From Robertmurraya sp. FSL R5-0851 (GTDB taxonomy: Bacteria; Bacillota; Bacilli; Bacillales; Cytobacillaceae): a DNA stretch of 64,000 nucleotides. Location: positions 2,399,001-2,463,000 of the forward strand of contig NZ_JBBOOE010000001.1 of the NCBI RefSeq assembly GCF_038002965.1, read 5' to 3'. Shown here piece after piece: positions 25,299 through 34,938 of the stretch. The notes under the pieces are model-generated. The model did no database searches. It saw only the letters and a program-made list of their open reading frames with translations, and was not told where the DNA came from. Numbering within the stretch: position 1 is the first letter of the stretch; each line of letters starts with the position of its first letter. A program made the translations under genes and the position numbers.

Positions 25299-26204
25299 TC
25301 ATTGTTCAAGTGTATTCGTTCCATTCCTTTTATACTTTTTGTAGGCTAACGGTGTCATGCCGATCGCATTTCGGAATTTATCAATGAAGTAGCTGGTGCT
25401 GTTAAATCCTACCTGATAGGCAACATCGGTCACATTGGAATCGGATTGTTGCAATAAAATTAAGCTTTTTTGGATGCGGTAATCAGTGACATAATTCAAG
25501 GGCGTGTTCTTCAACATCCGTTTGAAATAGCGACAACATTCCGATCGGCTTAATTGGCCAGCTCGTGCAATATCCTCCAAAAGAATTTTCTCCGCATAAT
25601 GCTGATGGATCCAATGGAGCATTTGCTTCATTCGTTGGCTTTTTACAATTTCCGATTGCTCGACCTCTAATGAAACACCATTCATGATAAGATTCTTCCA
25701 AATATACGTTAGATGTACACTGATGTCAATTTCATAGTAAGAAGGTTTTTCTTTTATCAACTGACTGATTTTCATCATCGAGTCTAGAATCGTACTCGCC
25801 CACTGCTCGTTGGCGGATAGAATTATATAAGGGATATTCGTCGCCTGAATATAGGGATATACGAAGGTGGAATACAGCTCTTGTGAGAGAACAAAGCTTG
25901 GTAGAACATTCAAACAAAGATACACACAACCCGAATCATTTTTATCTTTTGCCATGTGAAGGCAGCCAGCATTAATAAATAGTCCTTCCCCTTTTTGAAC
26001 CGTAACCACTTCTTCATTGATTTGAAAAATGGCCTCTCCTTTTATCACCATAACAAACTGGAATTCTTCATGCCAATGAAGCGGGATATATCCATTAATA
26101 TTTTGATTAATCGTTGTTTCGTAACAGGCAAAAGGTAACACCACGGTTCGATGTGCTGTTAATTCTTTTAAACTATGGTCAATCATAAATTTTTTTATTT
26201 GCAT
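25299..26204 (-). CDS. AraC family transcriptional regulator
   Basis: 301 residues. Residues about 20-100 form a cupin sensor domain (HWHEEFQFVMVIKGEAIFQI, CLHMAKDKN); residues about 190-295 are the double helix-turn-helix (LLEDIARAGQLSRSECCRYF, NVTDVAYQVGFNSTSYFIDK). It is divergent from the EamA exporter gene with 115 bp between them, so it likely controls that gene. Ligand unknown. ATG after GAGGTGATACC. Confidence 0.92.
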   Translation of the reverse strand: MQIKKFMIDHSLKELTAHRTVVLPFACYETTINQNINGYIPLHWHEEFQFVMVIKGEAIFQINEEVVTVQKGEGLFINAGCLHMAKDKNDSGCVYLCLNVLPSFVLSQELYSTFVYPYIQATNIPYIILSANEQWASTILDSMMKISQLIKEKPSYYEIDISVHLTYIWKNLIMNGVSLEVEQSEIVKSQRMKQMLHWIHQHYAEKILLEDIARAGQLSRSECCRYFKRMLKNTPLNYVTDYRIQKSLILLQQSDSNVTDVAYQVGFNSTSYFIDKFRNAIGMTPLAYKKYKRNGTNTLEQ

Positions 26205-26319
26205 GGTATCACCTCAATATTTTTATATTTTTCTATTCAATATAGATATTTTTTCACGGCTTCCCAAGGTAAGATAGTACATATTATAGCACTATTTTTA
26301 TATTTAAAGGAGAAGCCAA

Positions 26320-27231
26320 ATGAGTAGAAACAAAGGGATTTTTCTAGTGATAACAGGAGCGACGTTTTGGGGAATTGGAGGAACTGTGGCAAAAAAGCTT
26401 TTTGAACAATATGGAATCGATATCGATTGGCTGGTAACGACGCGATTGCTGATCGCTGGATTTTTACTTTTAACCATCCATTTCTTTGGAAAAGATCGTT
26501 CGCAAATCCTTGGAGTTTGGAAAACCAAGCATACGGCCATTCCTTTAGTCATTTTTGGTTTACTTGGAATGCTTGCCGTTCAGTACACCTATATGGCTTC
26601 CATTCAACACGGAAATGCTGCAGTGGCCACTCTATTACAATATTTAGCACCTGTCATGATTATCGTTTACTTGATTTTACGCCAACAAGCCGTACTTACA
26701 ACAAGAGATTTGATTACCGTTTCGCTAGCCCTAGTCGGGAGTTTTTTCTTATTAACAAACGGCTCCATCTCTCAATTATCTGTCCCTACACCAGCCATCG
26801 TTTGGGGATTATTATCAGGAGCCGCCTTAGCCTTTTATACCTTATATGCCATTCCCTTACTCAAACAATACGACTCTCTTGTTATTGTTGGATGGGCGAT
26901 GATTATCGGTGGTTTTGCCTTAAGCTTTATCCATCCACCTTGGCAAATTGATTTGAAGACTTTACCTTTCGAAGCCTATCTATACCTCATCTTTGTTATT
27001 ATTTTTGGTACCATGATCGCCTTTTGGTTTTATATTGAAAGTTTGCAAAGTCTACTCCCTAAAGAATCTAGTCTACTAGGAAGTATCGAACCACTTGCGG
27101 CCGTATTAACCACCGTCTTTTGGTTAAAAGAACCCTTTGGAATGTTCCAATGGGTAGGCACCACTTGCATCCTTTTCATGATTGTATTTTTGGCCTTAAG
27201 TAAAGCCTCTACTTCAGAGGTAAGTTACTAA
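26320..27231 (+). CDS. EamA/DMT family transporter
   Basis: 303 residues, ten membrane spans in two EamA repeats: the first begins [20 protein letters not shown], the second [20 protein letters not shown], with the [16 protein letters not shown] signature near the end. Family members export metabolites or amino acids; the closest named type is YicL/YcxC-like. ATG after AAAGGAGAAGCC. Divergent AraC regulator and own terminator make a two-gene regulatory unit. Confidence 0.9.
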   Translation: MSRNKGIFLVITGATFWGIGGTVAKKLFEQYGIDIDWLVTTRLLIAGFLLLTIHFFGKDRSQILGVWKTKHTAIPLVIFGLLGMLAVQYTYMASIQHGNAAVATLLQYLAPVMIIVYLILRQQAVLTTRDLITVSLALVGSFFLLTNGSISQLSVPTPAIVWGLLSGAALAFYTLYAIPLLKQYDSLVIVGWAMIIGGFALSFIHPPWQIDLKTLPFEAYLYLIFVIIFGTMIAFWFYIESLQSLLPKESSLLGSIEPLAAVLTTVFWLKEPFGMFQWVGTTCILFMIVFLALSKASTSEVSY

Positions 27232-27236
27232 ATAGC

Positions 27237-27273
27237 AAATGCCCCTTTCCAGTTCGCTGAAAGGGGCATTTTT
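27237..27273 (+). terminator. terminator of EamA gene
   Basis: AAATGCCCCTTTC / GAAAGGGGCATTT with a 9-base loop and T run, just after the stop. Confidence 0.85.
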
Positions 27274-27330
27274 AAAAATATCGCAGTATTGATTTCATCT
27301 GGTAATTTCTTTTTTTGTCAGTACATTAAA

Positions 27331-28337
27331 TTAGTTATGTATGATTTTTCTGTCATCCGCATTAGGAGGTTGCTCCATCCAATTATTCATAATCATTAAC
27401 TTACCAAAACTTCCATAAACAAGTAAATCATCTAAAATTGCTTTTTCACATAACATTGCAATATCTGCTCTCATACTGTAAATCGCAGCAGTTCCGTAAT
27501 AGGATATAGCTGCAGCAAATAAAGAGCCTGCATGAAACAACATAAGTTTATCAGAAAATGGTGCTATATTTGAATTTGTTAATTCTGAGTCAAATGTACG
27601 AGGTATATGCAGGTTTTCTTCTAGTAATAATTTTGAAAAAATGCCAAGGTGTTTATTAGCTGCATTAATACACTTTTCTAGAACCTATTTACTTCTTTAT
27701 CTTTACATACTTGTCTAAAGGCGATTAGACATCCCTTTGTAATGGAACTTTTTTCTAAATTAAAATATATATTACCACTTTCAAGAGAATTCATGGTTCT
27801 TTTATTACCAAATATATCCGTTACATAATCAAGAGTGCTGATAAAATGAATTTTATCTGGTGTTGAATACAATGGAGGTTTATCTATAAGATTTTTATTA
27901 ACAAGGACTGCTAATGTTTCGTTATATAAATCCATAGTGGTAATATTACATTGATAATAAAAATCTCTTATATTCTTACGAATGGAAAGAGTAAAAGCTA
28001 GGCTGTAAGACTGTGCTGCGTGCATAAACATAGTATGAATATAATGTAAGCAAAAAATATCAGTAAATAAAGGAGGAGCATCCAAATTAACATCTTCTTC
28101 ATCAAATCCTTTAGGAACAGGAAAATCTTCTTGTTTAAATACTTCCTTCAGTTCTGTTAGATGCTTTTGAGCAAGTTTATGAGCAGTTTGGAAAACTTTT
28201 TTTATCTCAGAATCTTGAATGTTCTTATGCATGTACTTGATCACACAAATCCCCATTGTCTCACGTATGTAATGGGTCCACAAATTTGCTATTTCTGGAG
28301 AGGTTAATCTATCAGTATTTTGATTCATTTTTTTCAT
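27331..28337 (-). pseudogene. DUF3231 protein gene with one frameshift
   Basis: The first frame (28337 to 27678) reads LTSPEIANLWTHYIRETMGI and DVNLDAPPLFTDIFCLHYIH; the second (from about 27683 to 27331) continues EKCINAANKHLGIFSKLLLE, then MLFHAGSLFAAAISYYGTAA. Together they give about 335 residues, the usual two ferritin-like halves of DUF3231, a family linked to spores. One base is gained or lost near the sequence aggttctagaaaag (about 27683). ATG without a strong ribosome site. Confidence 0.82.
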
Positions 28338-28427
28338 CCTATAATTTTTTATTTTGTTTATTGTTTTCCATTTTTCAAACCATTATGTATTGACATGCTC
28401 TTTAACACAGCCAAAAAAACAAAAAAA

Positions 28428-28449
28428 TCACAACCATGATTTGTTGTGA
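28428..28449 (-). terminator. terminator of the gerA pseudogene
   Basis: TCACAAC / GTTGTGA, 8-base loop, followed on the minus strand by a long T-rich tail. Confidence 0.65.
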
Positions 28450-28479
28450 ATTCTTTGGTTTATACTGTGCGAATATTAA

Positions 28480-29633
28480 TCATTTATCTTCGGTATATGT
28501 GTGTTTGCTATTAGTAAGTTTCTGTAAATCTCCTCTAAAAAATGTATCTTTACATTCCTCTATTTTAAACGGAATCAACGGTGAAAGATAAGGAACGCCT
28601 ACAGATTTTAGACTCACCATATAGATGCCCAAAAGGTTGGCAACAGTTCATCATTAGAAATGATTGCTTTTGAAATTTTGTTTGGCAAATCGTCGTTATG
28701 AAAATTGTCTATCGCAATATAAACGCCAGGCAAATACACTCCTAATACAAAGGCGATGAAACGCATGATTCGATTTGTAAACCTGCCCATTGATATGTGG
28801 TAATCATCAGCTCCTTGCATAAAATCTATAAATAATGCAGGCGCTATGATAGCAAAAGGATATCCATCCACAATAACTACCACTCTCCCTTCAAATAAGG
28901 AAGATACTACCCCATCAATCCGTTCTGAATGTCTTACTCGAGCAAAAAAAGACTTTGGTTTTCCTTCTAACACATCCTCTAATACTCTTTCACTAAGAAC
29001 ATACTTTATGTTTAGACTTTTCAGCCTCTTTTTTACTTCTTTTAGGATTCCTTTATCAACCATTCCTTCTAAATATAAAATAGAAACAGATGTGGGTGAA
29101 ATGGAACCAATGTTTATTGTTTCTACACAAAAATCGGGAGTTTTTAATGAACTTCTGATCAAATTTATATTTGTTTTCATTTTTTCTGTTAATCCAATTT
29201 GTGGACCTCTTGAGGAACGTTCTCCAATTGATGCTTCGATACTTCTTTCGGGCCATTTAGGAGATGGTATTATTATTCCTTTTCGATACCCGTCAATCAG
29301 TAATATGGTACTTCCTTGTACAAGACTATCGGTCAATACCTTATACTCCGTAGTGGTTTTCACATCTGCCGATTCAATTATTCTTTCAATGACTTGATCA
29401 ACTATTGATTCCCTAAAACTAACAATCTTGAACGGTTCTAGTAAAGGCTTTATGACGTTCTCCTGAATCAGATCTACATCCATAATTCCGTCCAGATAAA
29501 CGATATTTATATCAAAAGATCCTTTGGAGCCCACCTTTATCTTTCTAACAATAAGGTCAGATGTATCGTGAAAAGTGTTCTTTATATTCATCATATTTTC
29601 TTTTAAGCAGTTTTGAATTTCTATATTAGTCAC
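28480..29633 (-). pseudogene. GerA-family germinant receptor A subunit with internal deletion
   Basis: GTG start after GGGAGGGAGAAGG. About 335 codons match GerAA-type proteins: VQGSTILLIDGYRKGIIIPS, SSRGPQIGLTEKMKTNINLI, LFEGRVVVIVDGYPFAIIAP, VLGVYLPGVYIAIDNFHNDD. At about 28635 the sequence changes frame and continues LGIYMVSLKSVGVPYLSPLI then KDTFFRG, the GerAA C-terminus, ending at 28480. About 100 residues including membrane spans are lost. No B or C subunit genes lie downstream. Confidence 0.87.
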
Positions 29634-29754
29634 CCTTCTCCCTCCCTTAAAAGTGAGTATTTGGAATGGTCAAATTACTATACTTTTACAAGCAATCTGA
29701 ACTGTCGGATATAAGGTGTTCTGATTAGAAGTGAAACAAAAAATTGCCATTGAA

Positions 29755-29792
29755 AAAGCAGTTGATGTGATAATCAACTGCTTTGTTTTTTT
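29755..29792. terminator. strong bidirectional terminator
   Basis: AAAGCAGTTGAT / ATCAACTGCTTT with a 6-base loop and T/A runs on both sides. It probably ends ktrB transcription (minus). Confidence 0.75.
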
Positions 29793-29902
29793 ATTTCGGT
29801 TAATAGCTTCATGTTCATGATATGAGAATAAACATGAAGTAATCTGCTTTAAATTAATATGCTACATGAAATGTTAAATTTAGGAAGCTTTATGTAAATT
29901 GA

Positions 29903-31222
29903 TCAACCTGTTAACACATCTTCCTGCGGATAACGGATTTTCGACTTTTCTTGACGTGCAAGAGAAAAAGCAAACGTTAAAGGACCTAACTTGCCTGCAA
30001 ACATGACAATAATAATGACCAGCTTACCGATGATCGAGAGAGTTCCAGTGATTCCCATGGATAAACCTACTGTCCCAAACGCAGAAACGACTTCAAACAC
30101 AATCGGTAGGAAAGCTGCTTCTTCTGTAATGGTTAATACAAAGATGGCCAAGAAAATTAAAGTTAAAGAGATCATAGTAATAGCTAATGAGCGGAATATG
30201 ATGGTTTCAGCGACCGTTCTTCTAGCCACTACAATTTCTTTTTTACCTTTGAGGTACGTTACCACAGCTAACACGATGACAATGAATGTCGTTAGTTTGA
30301 TTCCTCCACCCGTCGATGCACTGCCCGCACCTACAAACATTAGTAGTATCATAAAATGGATCGTTGGATCACTCAAACTTCCAATATCCAGACTGTTAAA
30401 TCCAGCTGTTCTAGTTGTCACTGCTTGAAAATACGATGCCCACCATTTTTCAACCAAGGATAAGGAGCCAAGTGTATTCGGATTTCCATATTCTAAAATG
30501 AAAATGAAAAGCATGGCAACAATATTTATAGAAAAGGTACCGACAATCATTATTTTTGAATGTAAACTAAGTTTTCGAAAGGTATCTTTACTTTTTAAAT
30601 CGGCTAAAACCGTAAATCCAAGACCTCCAATGATAAACAATAATGTGATGACAATATTTATTATTGGGTCACCTACGTATCTACTAAGTCCATCCGACCA
30701 TAACGCAAAGCCAGCATTATTGAACGCAGATATAGAATGAAAAAAGCTATAATAAATCCCCTTCGACCACCCCAGCTCTGGAACCCAGCGTAAGGACAAC
30801 AACACCATGGCAATGAATTCAATAACTAATGAAAAGAAAAACAAGTTCCTGACTAATTGAACGACTCCACCAAGTGAAGTTTGATTCATGGATTGTTGAA
30901 CAAGGATTCGCTCCCTAAATCCAATCTTTTTTCCAAGAACCATAAAGATTAAAACCGCAAATGACATAATTCCCAATCCGCCTAATTGAATCAATGAGAC
31001 AATTACAATCTCGCCAAACAAGGTGTATGCTGTTTCTGTATCAACCACTGCTAGGCCAGTAACAGTCATGGCTGAAGTTGCCGTAAATAGTGCATCCCAC
31101 CAACTGATCGATGTCGTGGTTGCCCATGGAAGTTTAAGAAAAATCGTTCCTATAATAATAAAGATAGTAAAAACTAAAATTAATAATTGAGAAGGATTCA
31201 TGTTTATCATCTTGGTTTTCAT
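29903..31222 (-). CDS. ktrB: KtrB/TrkH family potassium (sodium) transporter subunit
   Basis: 439 residues with the four pseudo-repeats of the SKT superfamily. Selectivity-filter loops are ATSAMTVTGLAVVDT, SISAFNNAGFALWSD, AVTTRTAGFNSLDI and VVSAFGTVGLSMGITG, and GAGSASTGGGIKLTT forms the intramembrane gate. KtrB needs a cytosolic KtrA ring for ATP-controlled K+ uptake; the ktrA gene ahead of it is reduced to 45 codons. ATG 3 bp after the ktrA stop, AAGGTG upstream. Controlled by the c-di-AMP riboswitch at 31435-31553. Confidence 0.94.
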   Translation of the reverse strand: MKTKMINMNPSQLLILVFTIFIIIGTIFLKLPWATTTSISWWDALFTATSAMTVTGLAVVDTETAYTLFGEIVIVSLIQLGGLGIMSFAVLIFMVLGKKIGFRERILVQQSMNQTSLGGVVQLVRNLFFFSLVIEFIAMVLLSLRWVPELGWSKGIYYSFFHSISAFNNAGFALWSDGLSRYVGDPIINIVITLLFIIGGLGFTVLADLKSKDTFRKLSLHSKIMIVGTFSINIVAMLFIFILEYGNPNTLGSLSLVEKWWASYFQAVTTRTAGFNSLDIGSLSDPTIHFMILLMFVGAGSASTGGGIKLTTFIVIVLAVVTYLKGKKEIVVARRTVAETIIFRSLAITMISLTLIFLAIFVLTITEEAAFLPIVFEVVSAFGTVGLSMGITGTLSIIGKLVIIIVMFAGKLGPLTFAFSLARQEKSKIRYPQEDVLTG

Positions 31223-31224
31223 TC

Positions 31225-31362
31225 TTATACACCTTTTTCTTCAAAGCGATTCAAGTCTGCATTATGACCAATCACAATCAACACATCACCCTTTTGGAGA
31301 ATTTCTTCAGCAAGTGGTGCCACAATCACATTGTCATCGCGCTGCACAGCTATTTGTTTCAT
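31225..31362 (-). pseudogene. ktrA: ktrA remnant (C-terminal RCK_C end only)
   Basis: 45 codons: MKQIAVQRDDNVIVAPLAEE, then GDVLIVIGHNADLNRFEEKG, the end of KtrA's RCK_C domain, which binds c-di-AMP in intact proteins. KtrA normally has about 220 residues; the Rossmann RCK_N domain is absent. The ATG and upstream region look like the original gene start, so an internal deletion removed about 175 codons and kept the frame. The stub is unlikely to fold or regulate KtrB. Confidence 0.82.
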
Positions 31363-31388
31363 CTGTAACTTCCTTCCCTTTCTTCATT

Positions 31389-31419
31389 AAAAAAGACCAT
31401 TCTAAAGAATAGAATGGCC
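31389..31419 (-). terminator. expression-platform terminator of the riboswitch
   Basis: GGCCATTCTA / TAGAATGGTC with a short loop, followed by six T on the minus strand, between the riboswitch and the ktrA stub. Confidence 0.82.
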
Positions 31420-31434
31420 TGTATGTATAAAAAT

Positions 31435-31553
31435 ACATCCACCCTCAATAACACCTACGAGGTTAGCTGACGGATTAGGAGTTGAGAGTCTCCTTCTACA
31501 AATTGTAGATTCACCCCAAAAGATTGGTTCCCCCGCTCAATAAAGATTCGGCT
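31435..31553 (-). promoter_or_regulatory. cyclic-di-AMP riboswitch (ydaO-yuaA leader)
   Basis: On the minus strand the conserved ydaO-motif pieces occur in order: GCGGGGGAACCA, GGGGTGAATC, GGAGACTCTCAACTCCTAAT, CCGTCAGCTAACCTCGTAGG. This class binds c-di-AMP and turns off K+ importer genes such as ktrAB (yuaA-yubG) by favouring the terminator that follows. Position ahead of the ktrA stub and ktrB fits exactly. Confidence 0.93.
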
Positions 31554-31618
31554 TTTTTATTTAGTTTTATCTTAGACAAATATATTACTTGCACAATATA
31601 CTGTCAATAAAGAATCCA

Positions 31619-32230
31619 TTACTTTTTTAGATTAGCCTTCATCAAAGAAGCAATCTGTTTCTCATCTGTATTTGAACAACGATCTAGTTGTTCAATAACT
31701 AGCTCTTGTCGCTGTGTAGAATGGTTTTGACTTAACTTCGCTTTTCCTTCGATTTTATTGATTTTTATTTTGAAACCTTGAATTCCTTTGTTCATTCCAG
31801 TGAGAAACTCACCATCTACGTTCTGTAATTTGTATGAACTGTCAGGAGCCTCATATTTTAATACCATTTCATGTAAAGAATTCATTAACTCATGTTCATC
31901 CTCTAAAAGCTCGACTTCTCCATACACATGAACAGTCACGTAATTCCATGTTGGAACCGCCTTATTTGTCTCATACCAAGATGGGGAGATATAACAATGA
32001 GGACCATGGAAAATAGCTAGTACGGTTTGATTTTGGATATTAGTCCACTGAGGATTGGGACGAGCAAAGTGTCCGTATAAGTAGGTATTCTCCTTGTTCA
32101 ACATTAATGGTAAATGAGTGGCGAATGGCATTCCGTTATTTTGAGAAATAAGCGTCGCAAAACTATGCTCTTTCATTATATCGTAGGCTATGGTTTCATC
32201 TGTGATCTTAAAATAGTTTGGAATATACAT
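31619..32230 (-). CDS. paiB: PaiB family FMN-binding negative regulator
   Basis: 203 residues with split-barrel FMN-binding features: [53 protein letters not shown] and [20 protein letters not shown]. In B. subtilis PaiB accompanies the acetyltransferase PaiA and represses sporulation and protease genes. ATG after GGAAAGGGGAATTAC. Co-transcribed with paiA upstream (22-bp gap). Confidence 0.93.
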   Translation of the reverse strand: MYIPNYFKITDETIAYDIMKEHSFATLISQNNGMPFATHLPLMLNKENTYLYGHFARPNPQWTNIQNQTVLAIFHGPHCYISPSWYETNKAVPTWNYVTVHVYGEVELLEDEHELMNSLHEMVLKYEAPDSSYKLQNVDGEFLTGMNKGIQGFKIKINKIEGKAKLSQNHSTQRQELVIEQLDRCSNTDEKQIASLMKANLKK

Positions 32231-32252
32231 GTAATTCCCCTTTCCTAAAAAG

Positions 32253-32789
<537 letters not shown>

Positions 32790-32792
32790 TCA

Positions 32793-33245
32793 TCAATAAT
32801 TTCTCTTGTTTCCCTTTTTTACAAATTCCCAGTCTTTTTCTACATTTTTTCTAACTCTTTGAAGATGATGGAACAAGGTTTCTACTTCTTTTTCGGAAAA
32901 GCCCTCTAACGCTACCTTATTGGAATAATCATTTTCTCTTTTGATATAAGGATAGACCTGTTTCCCTTTCTCTGTTGAAAAGAGTTTTTTAATTTTTTTG
33001 TTCTGTTGATCTTCTTTTTTTTCAATAAACCCATTCATTTCGAGTTTTTTTATCGCTCGAGCGGCTGTTGTTCGATCGACTTTTATCATTTCCGCTACCT
33101 TTTCTTGAATAATCCCAGGGTTTTCGCATATTCTCACCAAGTACAAATACTGTCCTTTTGTCAGGTCATACTCTTTAAACTCTATATTGCTTATTGAATC
33201 TAATGCTCTTGCAATCATTCCCATTTCACGAAGAATTTCCTTCAT
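32793..33245 (-). CDS. MarR family transcriptional regulator
   Basis: 150 residues with a winged helix: LTKGQYLYLVRICENPGIIQ, VDRTTAARAIKKLEMNGFIE, then the wing KKEDQQNKKIKKLFSTEKGK. It is divergent from the YczE-like gene, and two matching palindromes lie between them, so it likely controls both directions. ATG after GAGGGAATT. Confidence 0.9.
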   Translation of the reverse strand: MKEILREMGMIARALDSISNIEFKEYDLTKGQYLYLVRICENPGIIQEKVAEMIKVDRTTAARAIKKLEMNGFIEKKEDQQNKKIKKLFSTEKGKQVYPYIKRENDYSNKVALEGFSEKEVETLFHHLQRVRKNVEKDWEFVKKGNKRNY

Positions 33246-33268
33246 AATTCCCTCCTCAGCACGTATTT

Positions 33269-33333
33269 TTGTTGCAAATACAATAAAAATAGTATATGTT
33301 AAATTTAACCTAATTTTGTTGCGTTTGCAACAA
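33269..33333. promoter_or_regulatory. two palindromic sites, probable MarR operators
   Basis: 33316-33333 is a perfect palindrome TTGTTGC-GTTT-GCAACAA; 33269-33283 is a related half-degenerate copy TTGTTGCAAATACAA. Both lie between the divergent marR and yczE-like genes, overlapping likely promoters. Confidence 0.65.
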
Positions 33334-33361
33334 AAAAATAATGATAAAGAGGTCGAGAAAA

Positions 33362-34006
33362 GTGAAATATGCTTTATATGTAGTAGGAATTTTCATATTA
33401 ACCCTTGGTATTTCTTTCACTATACAATCAGACCTGGGCACTTCACCTTTTGATGCAGTTTTAGTGGGACTTTCCAAGACTGTGGGATTTACTGTGGGTA
33501 GTTGGGAAATCATCCTAGCTTTCCTAATCATTTGTTGTAATTCCATTTTAAAAAGACAAAGACCAGAAGCTTTGGGGTTGTTAACGGCATTGATAACAGG
33601 TATTGGTATTGATCTGTGGCTTTTTTTATTGCGCGATTGGGTTTCACCTGAACATTGGTACAGCCAATTGATATGTTTTGGAATGGGTTTAGTTGCTATA
33701 GGATTAGGAACGGCAACCTATTTACACACCCATTTTGCACCGATTCCAGTGGACCGATTAACCTTAATCATCCAAGAATTAACTAGAACAAATATATTTG
33801 TTTCGAGAACATTCATTTATCTCGTATTCTTGATCATGGCCATCCTTTTAAAAGGACCCATTGGCATTGGAACTCTTTTAACCGTTTGTTTTGGGGGTCT
33901 TATCCTTAATTCCTTTATGCCAATCACTGAAAAAGTAGTAAACCGCCTATTAGCAAGATCTAGTTCATTACCAAATTATGATCAGGATAATCACCATTCA
34001 ACATAG
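33362..34006 (+). CDS. YczE/YitT-type membrane protein
   Basis: 214 residues, five or six membrane spans: FILTLGISFTIQSDLGTSPF, GLLTALITGIGIDLWLFLLR, GTATYLHTHFAPIPVDRLTL. This fits the YczE family (in B. subtilis implicated in antibiotic production through Sfp-dependent enzymes). The GTG at 33362 follows AGAGGT and is preferred over the ATG at 33341, which overlaps the operator region and lacks a ribosome site. Biochemical role unknown. Confidence 0.83.
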   Translation: MKYALYVVGIFILTLGISFTIQSDLGTSPFDAVLVGLSKTVGFTVGSWEIILAFLIICCNSILKRQRPEALGLLTALITGIGIDLWLFLLRDWVSPEHWYSQLICFGMGLVAIGLGTATYLHTHFAPIPVDRLTLIIQELTRTNIFVSRTFIYLVFLIMAILLKGPIGIGTLLTVCFGGLILNSFMPITEKVVNRLLARSSSLPNYDQDNHHST

Positions 34007-34105
34007 CATGTAACAAATTTCTTAGGAAGGTGTTCTGCCATCCGCTCACTTCCCCCGTTTCATTGATATAATACTCATTATCAGTAATTCTAAATGGGGG
34101 AAATC

Positions 34106-34864
34106 ATGAAGAAAATAAAAGTAGCTTTATTACACTTGCTGCCAATTGCAGGTGATATCGAAAATAATCAAAGGCTCATTGAAACAGCCGTTAAACAAGT
34201 GGCGGATCAACAGGTAGATTGGATTATTACCCCTGAATTAGCCGTTAGCGAATTGCAATTTTCTCAAAAGATTGGAACTCAGTGGATCAAGCCACAACCG
34301 GATGAATGGATGACAAACTTTATAACCTATGTTCAATCTTTGAATACTACTGTATTTCTTGGGTGTCCTGAACGGTCAGAAACTGGAGAGCTTTATAATT
34401 CCGTGTTTGTTATAAACCCTGATGGTCAATTAATAGGTAAACAAAGGAAGATTGCAAGTATCGATGATTGGTCTACATCTGGCACTTCCATTGAACCTAT
34501 TGACATGGGTCATGTGAAAATTGGTGTATTAATCTGTGCGGATGCTTATACCCCAAACATTGCGGATACCTTTTTACATAAAGGAGCTGAGATCTTAATT
34601 GCACCATCCTCCTGGGGCCCAGGGCTACACGGCCCAAACGGTGAGTGGGAACAAAGATCAAAGGATACTGGATTGTGTGTATTTGTTTGTAATCGTACAG
34701 GAGAAGATGAGTCGGTTACCTTTTGGGAAGCTGAAAGTCTAGTTATTAAGAATGGGAAACGTCTCCTTACGCACCAATCCAAACAATCGGCTATTTTAAC
34801 TTTTGAATGGGACTTAGAAAAAATGGATTTAGTCTCCCCTGACTTTACCATTACCATCATTTAA
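34106..34864 (+). CDS. carbon-nitrogen hydrolase (nitrilase superfamily)
   Basis: 252 residues from the ATG at 34106 (GGGGGAAATC upstream). The catalytic triad is E44 (ITPELAVSE), K115 (GKQRKIASIDDW) and C144 (GVLICADAYTP). The family hydrolyses amides or nitriles; the closest group is the omega-amidase/N-carbamoyl hydrolase-like type, but the substrate cannot be read from sequence. Cytosolic, single gene with its own terminator. Confidence 0.88.
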   Translation: MKKIKVALLHLLPIAGDIENNQRLIETAVKQVADQQVDWIITPELAVSELQFSQKIGTQWIKPQPDEWMTNFITYVQSLNTTVFLGCPERSETGELYNSVFVINPDGQLIGKQRKIASIDDWSTSGTSIEPIDMGHVKIGVLICADAYTPNIADTFLHKGAEILIAPSSWGPGLHGPNGEWEQRSKDTGLCVFVCNRTGEDESVTFWEAESLVIKNGKRLLTHQSKQSAILTFEWDLEKMDLVSPDFTITII

Positions 34865-34884
34865 TTGATCATTTACAAAAGGAA

Positions 34885-34915
34885 AGGATGGAACATATTG
34901 GTTCCATCCTTTTTA
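34885..34915. terminator. terminator between nitrilase gene and glnA
   Basis: AGGATGGAAC / GTTCCATCCT, 6-base loop, T run on the plus strand and A run before it; serves both convergent genes. Confidence 0.85.
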
Positions 34916-34938
34916 TTCTATATAGTTGATTGTTCAAA

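Noticed and set aside
28846..29397. 183-codon plus-strand open frame
   Set aside because: Antisense to the gerA pseudogene, no start signals, composition typical of a shadow frame.
29991..30740. Plus-strand frames over ktrB
   Set aside because: Antisense shadows; ktrB is intact and strongly conserved.
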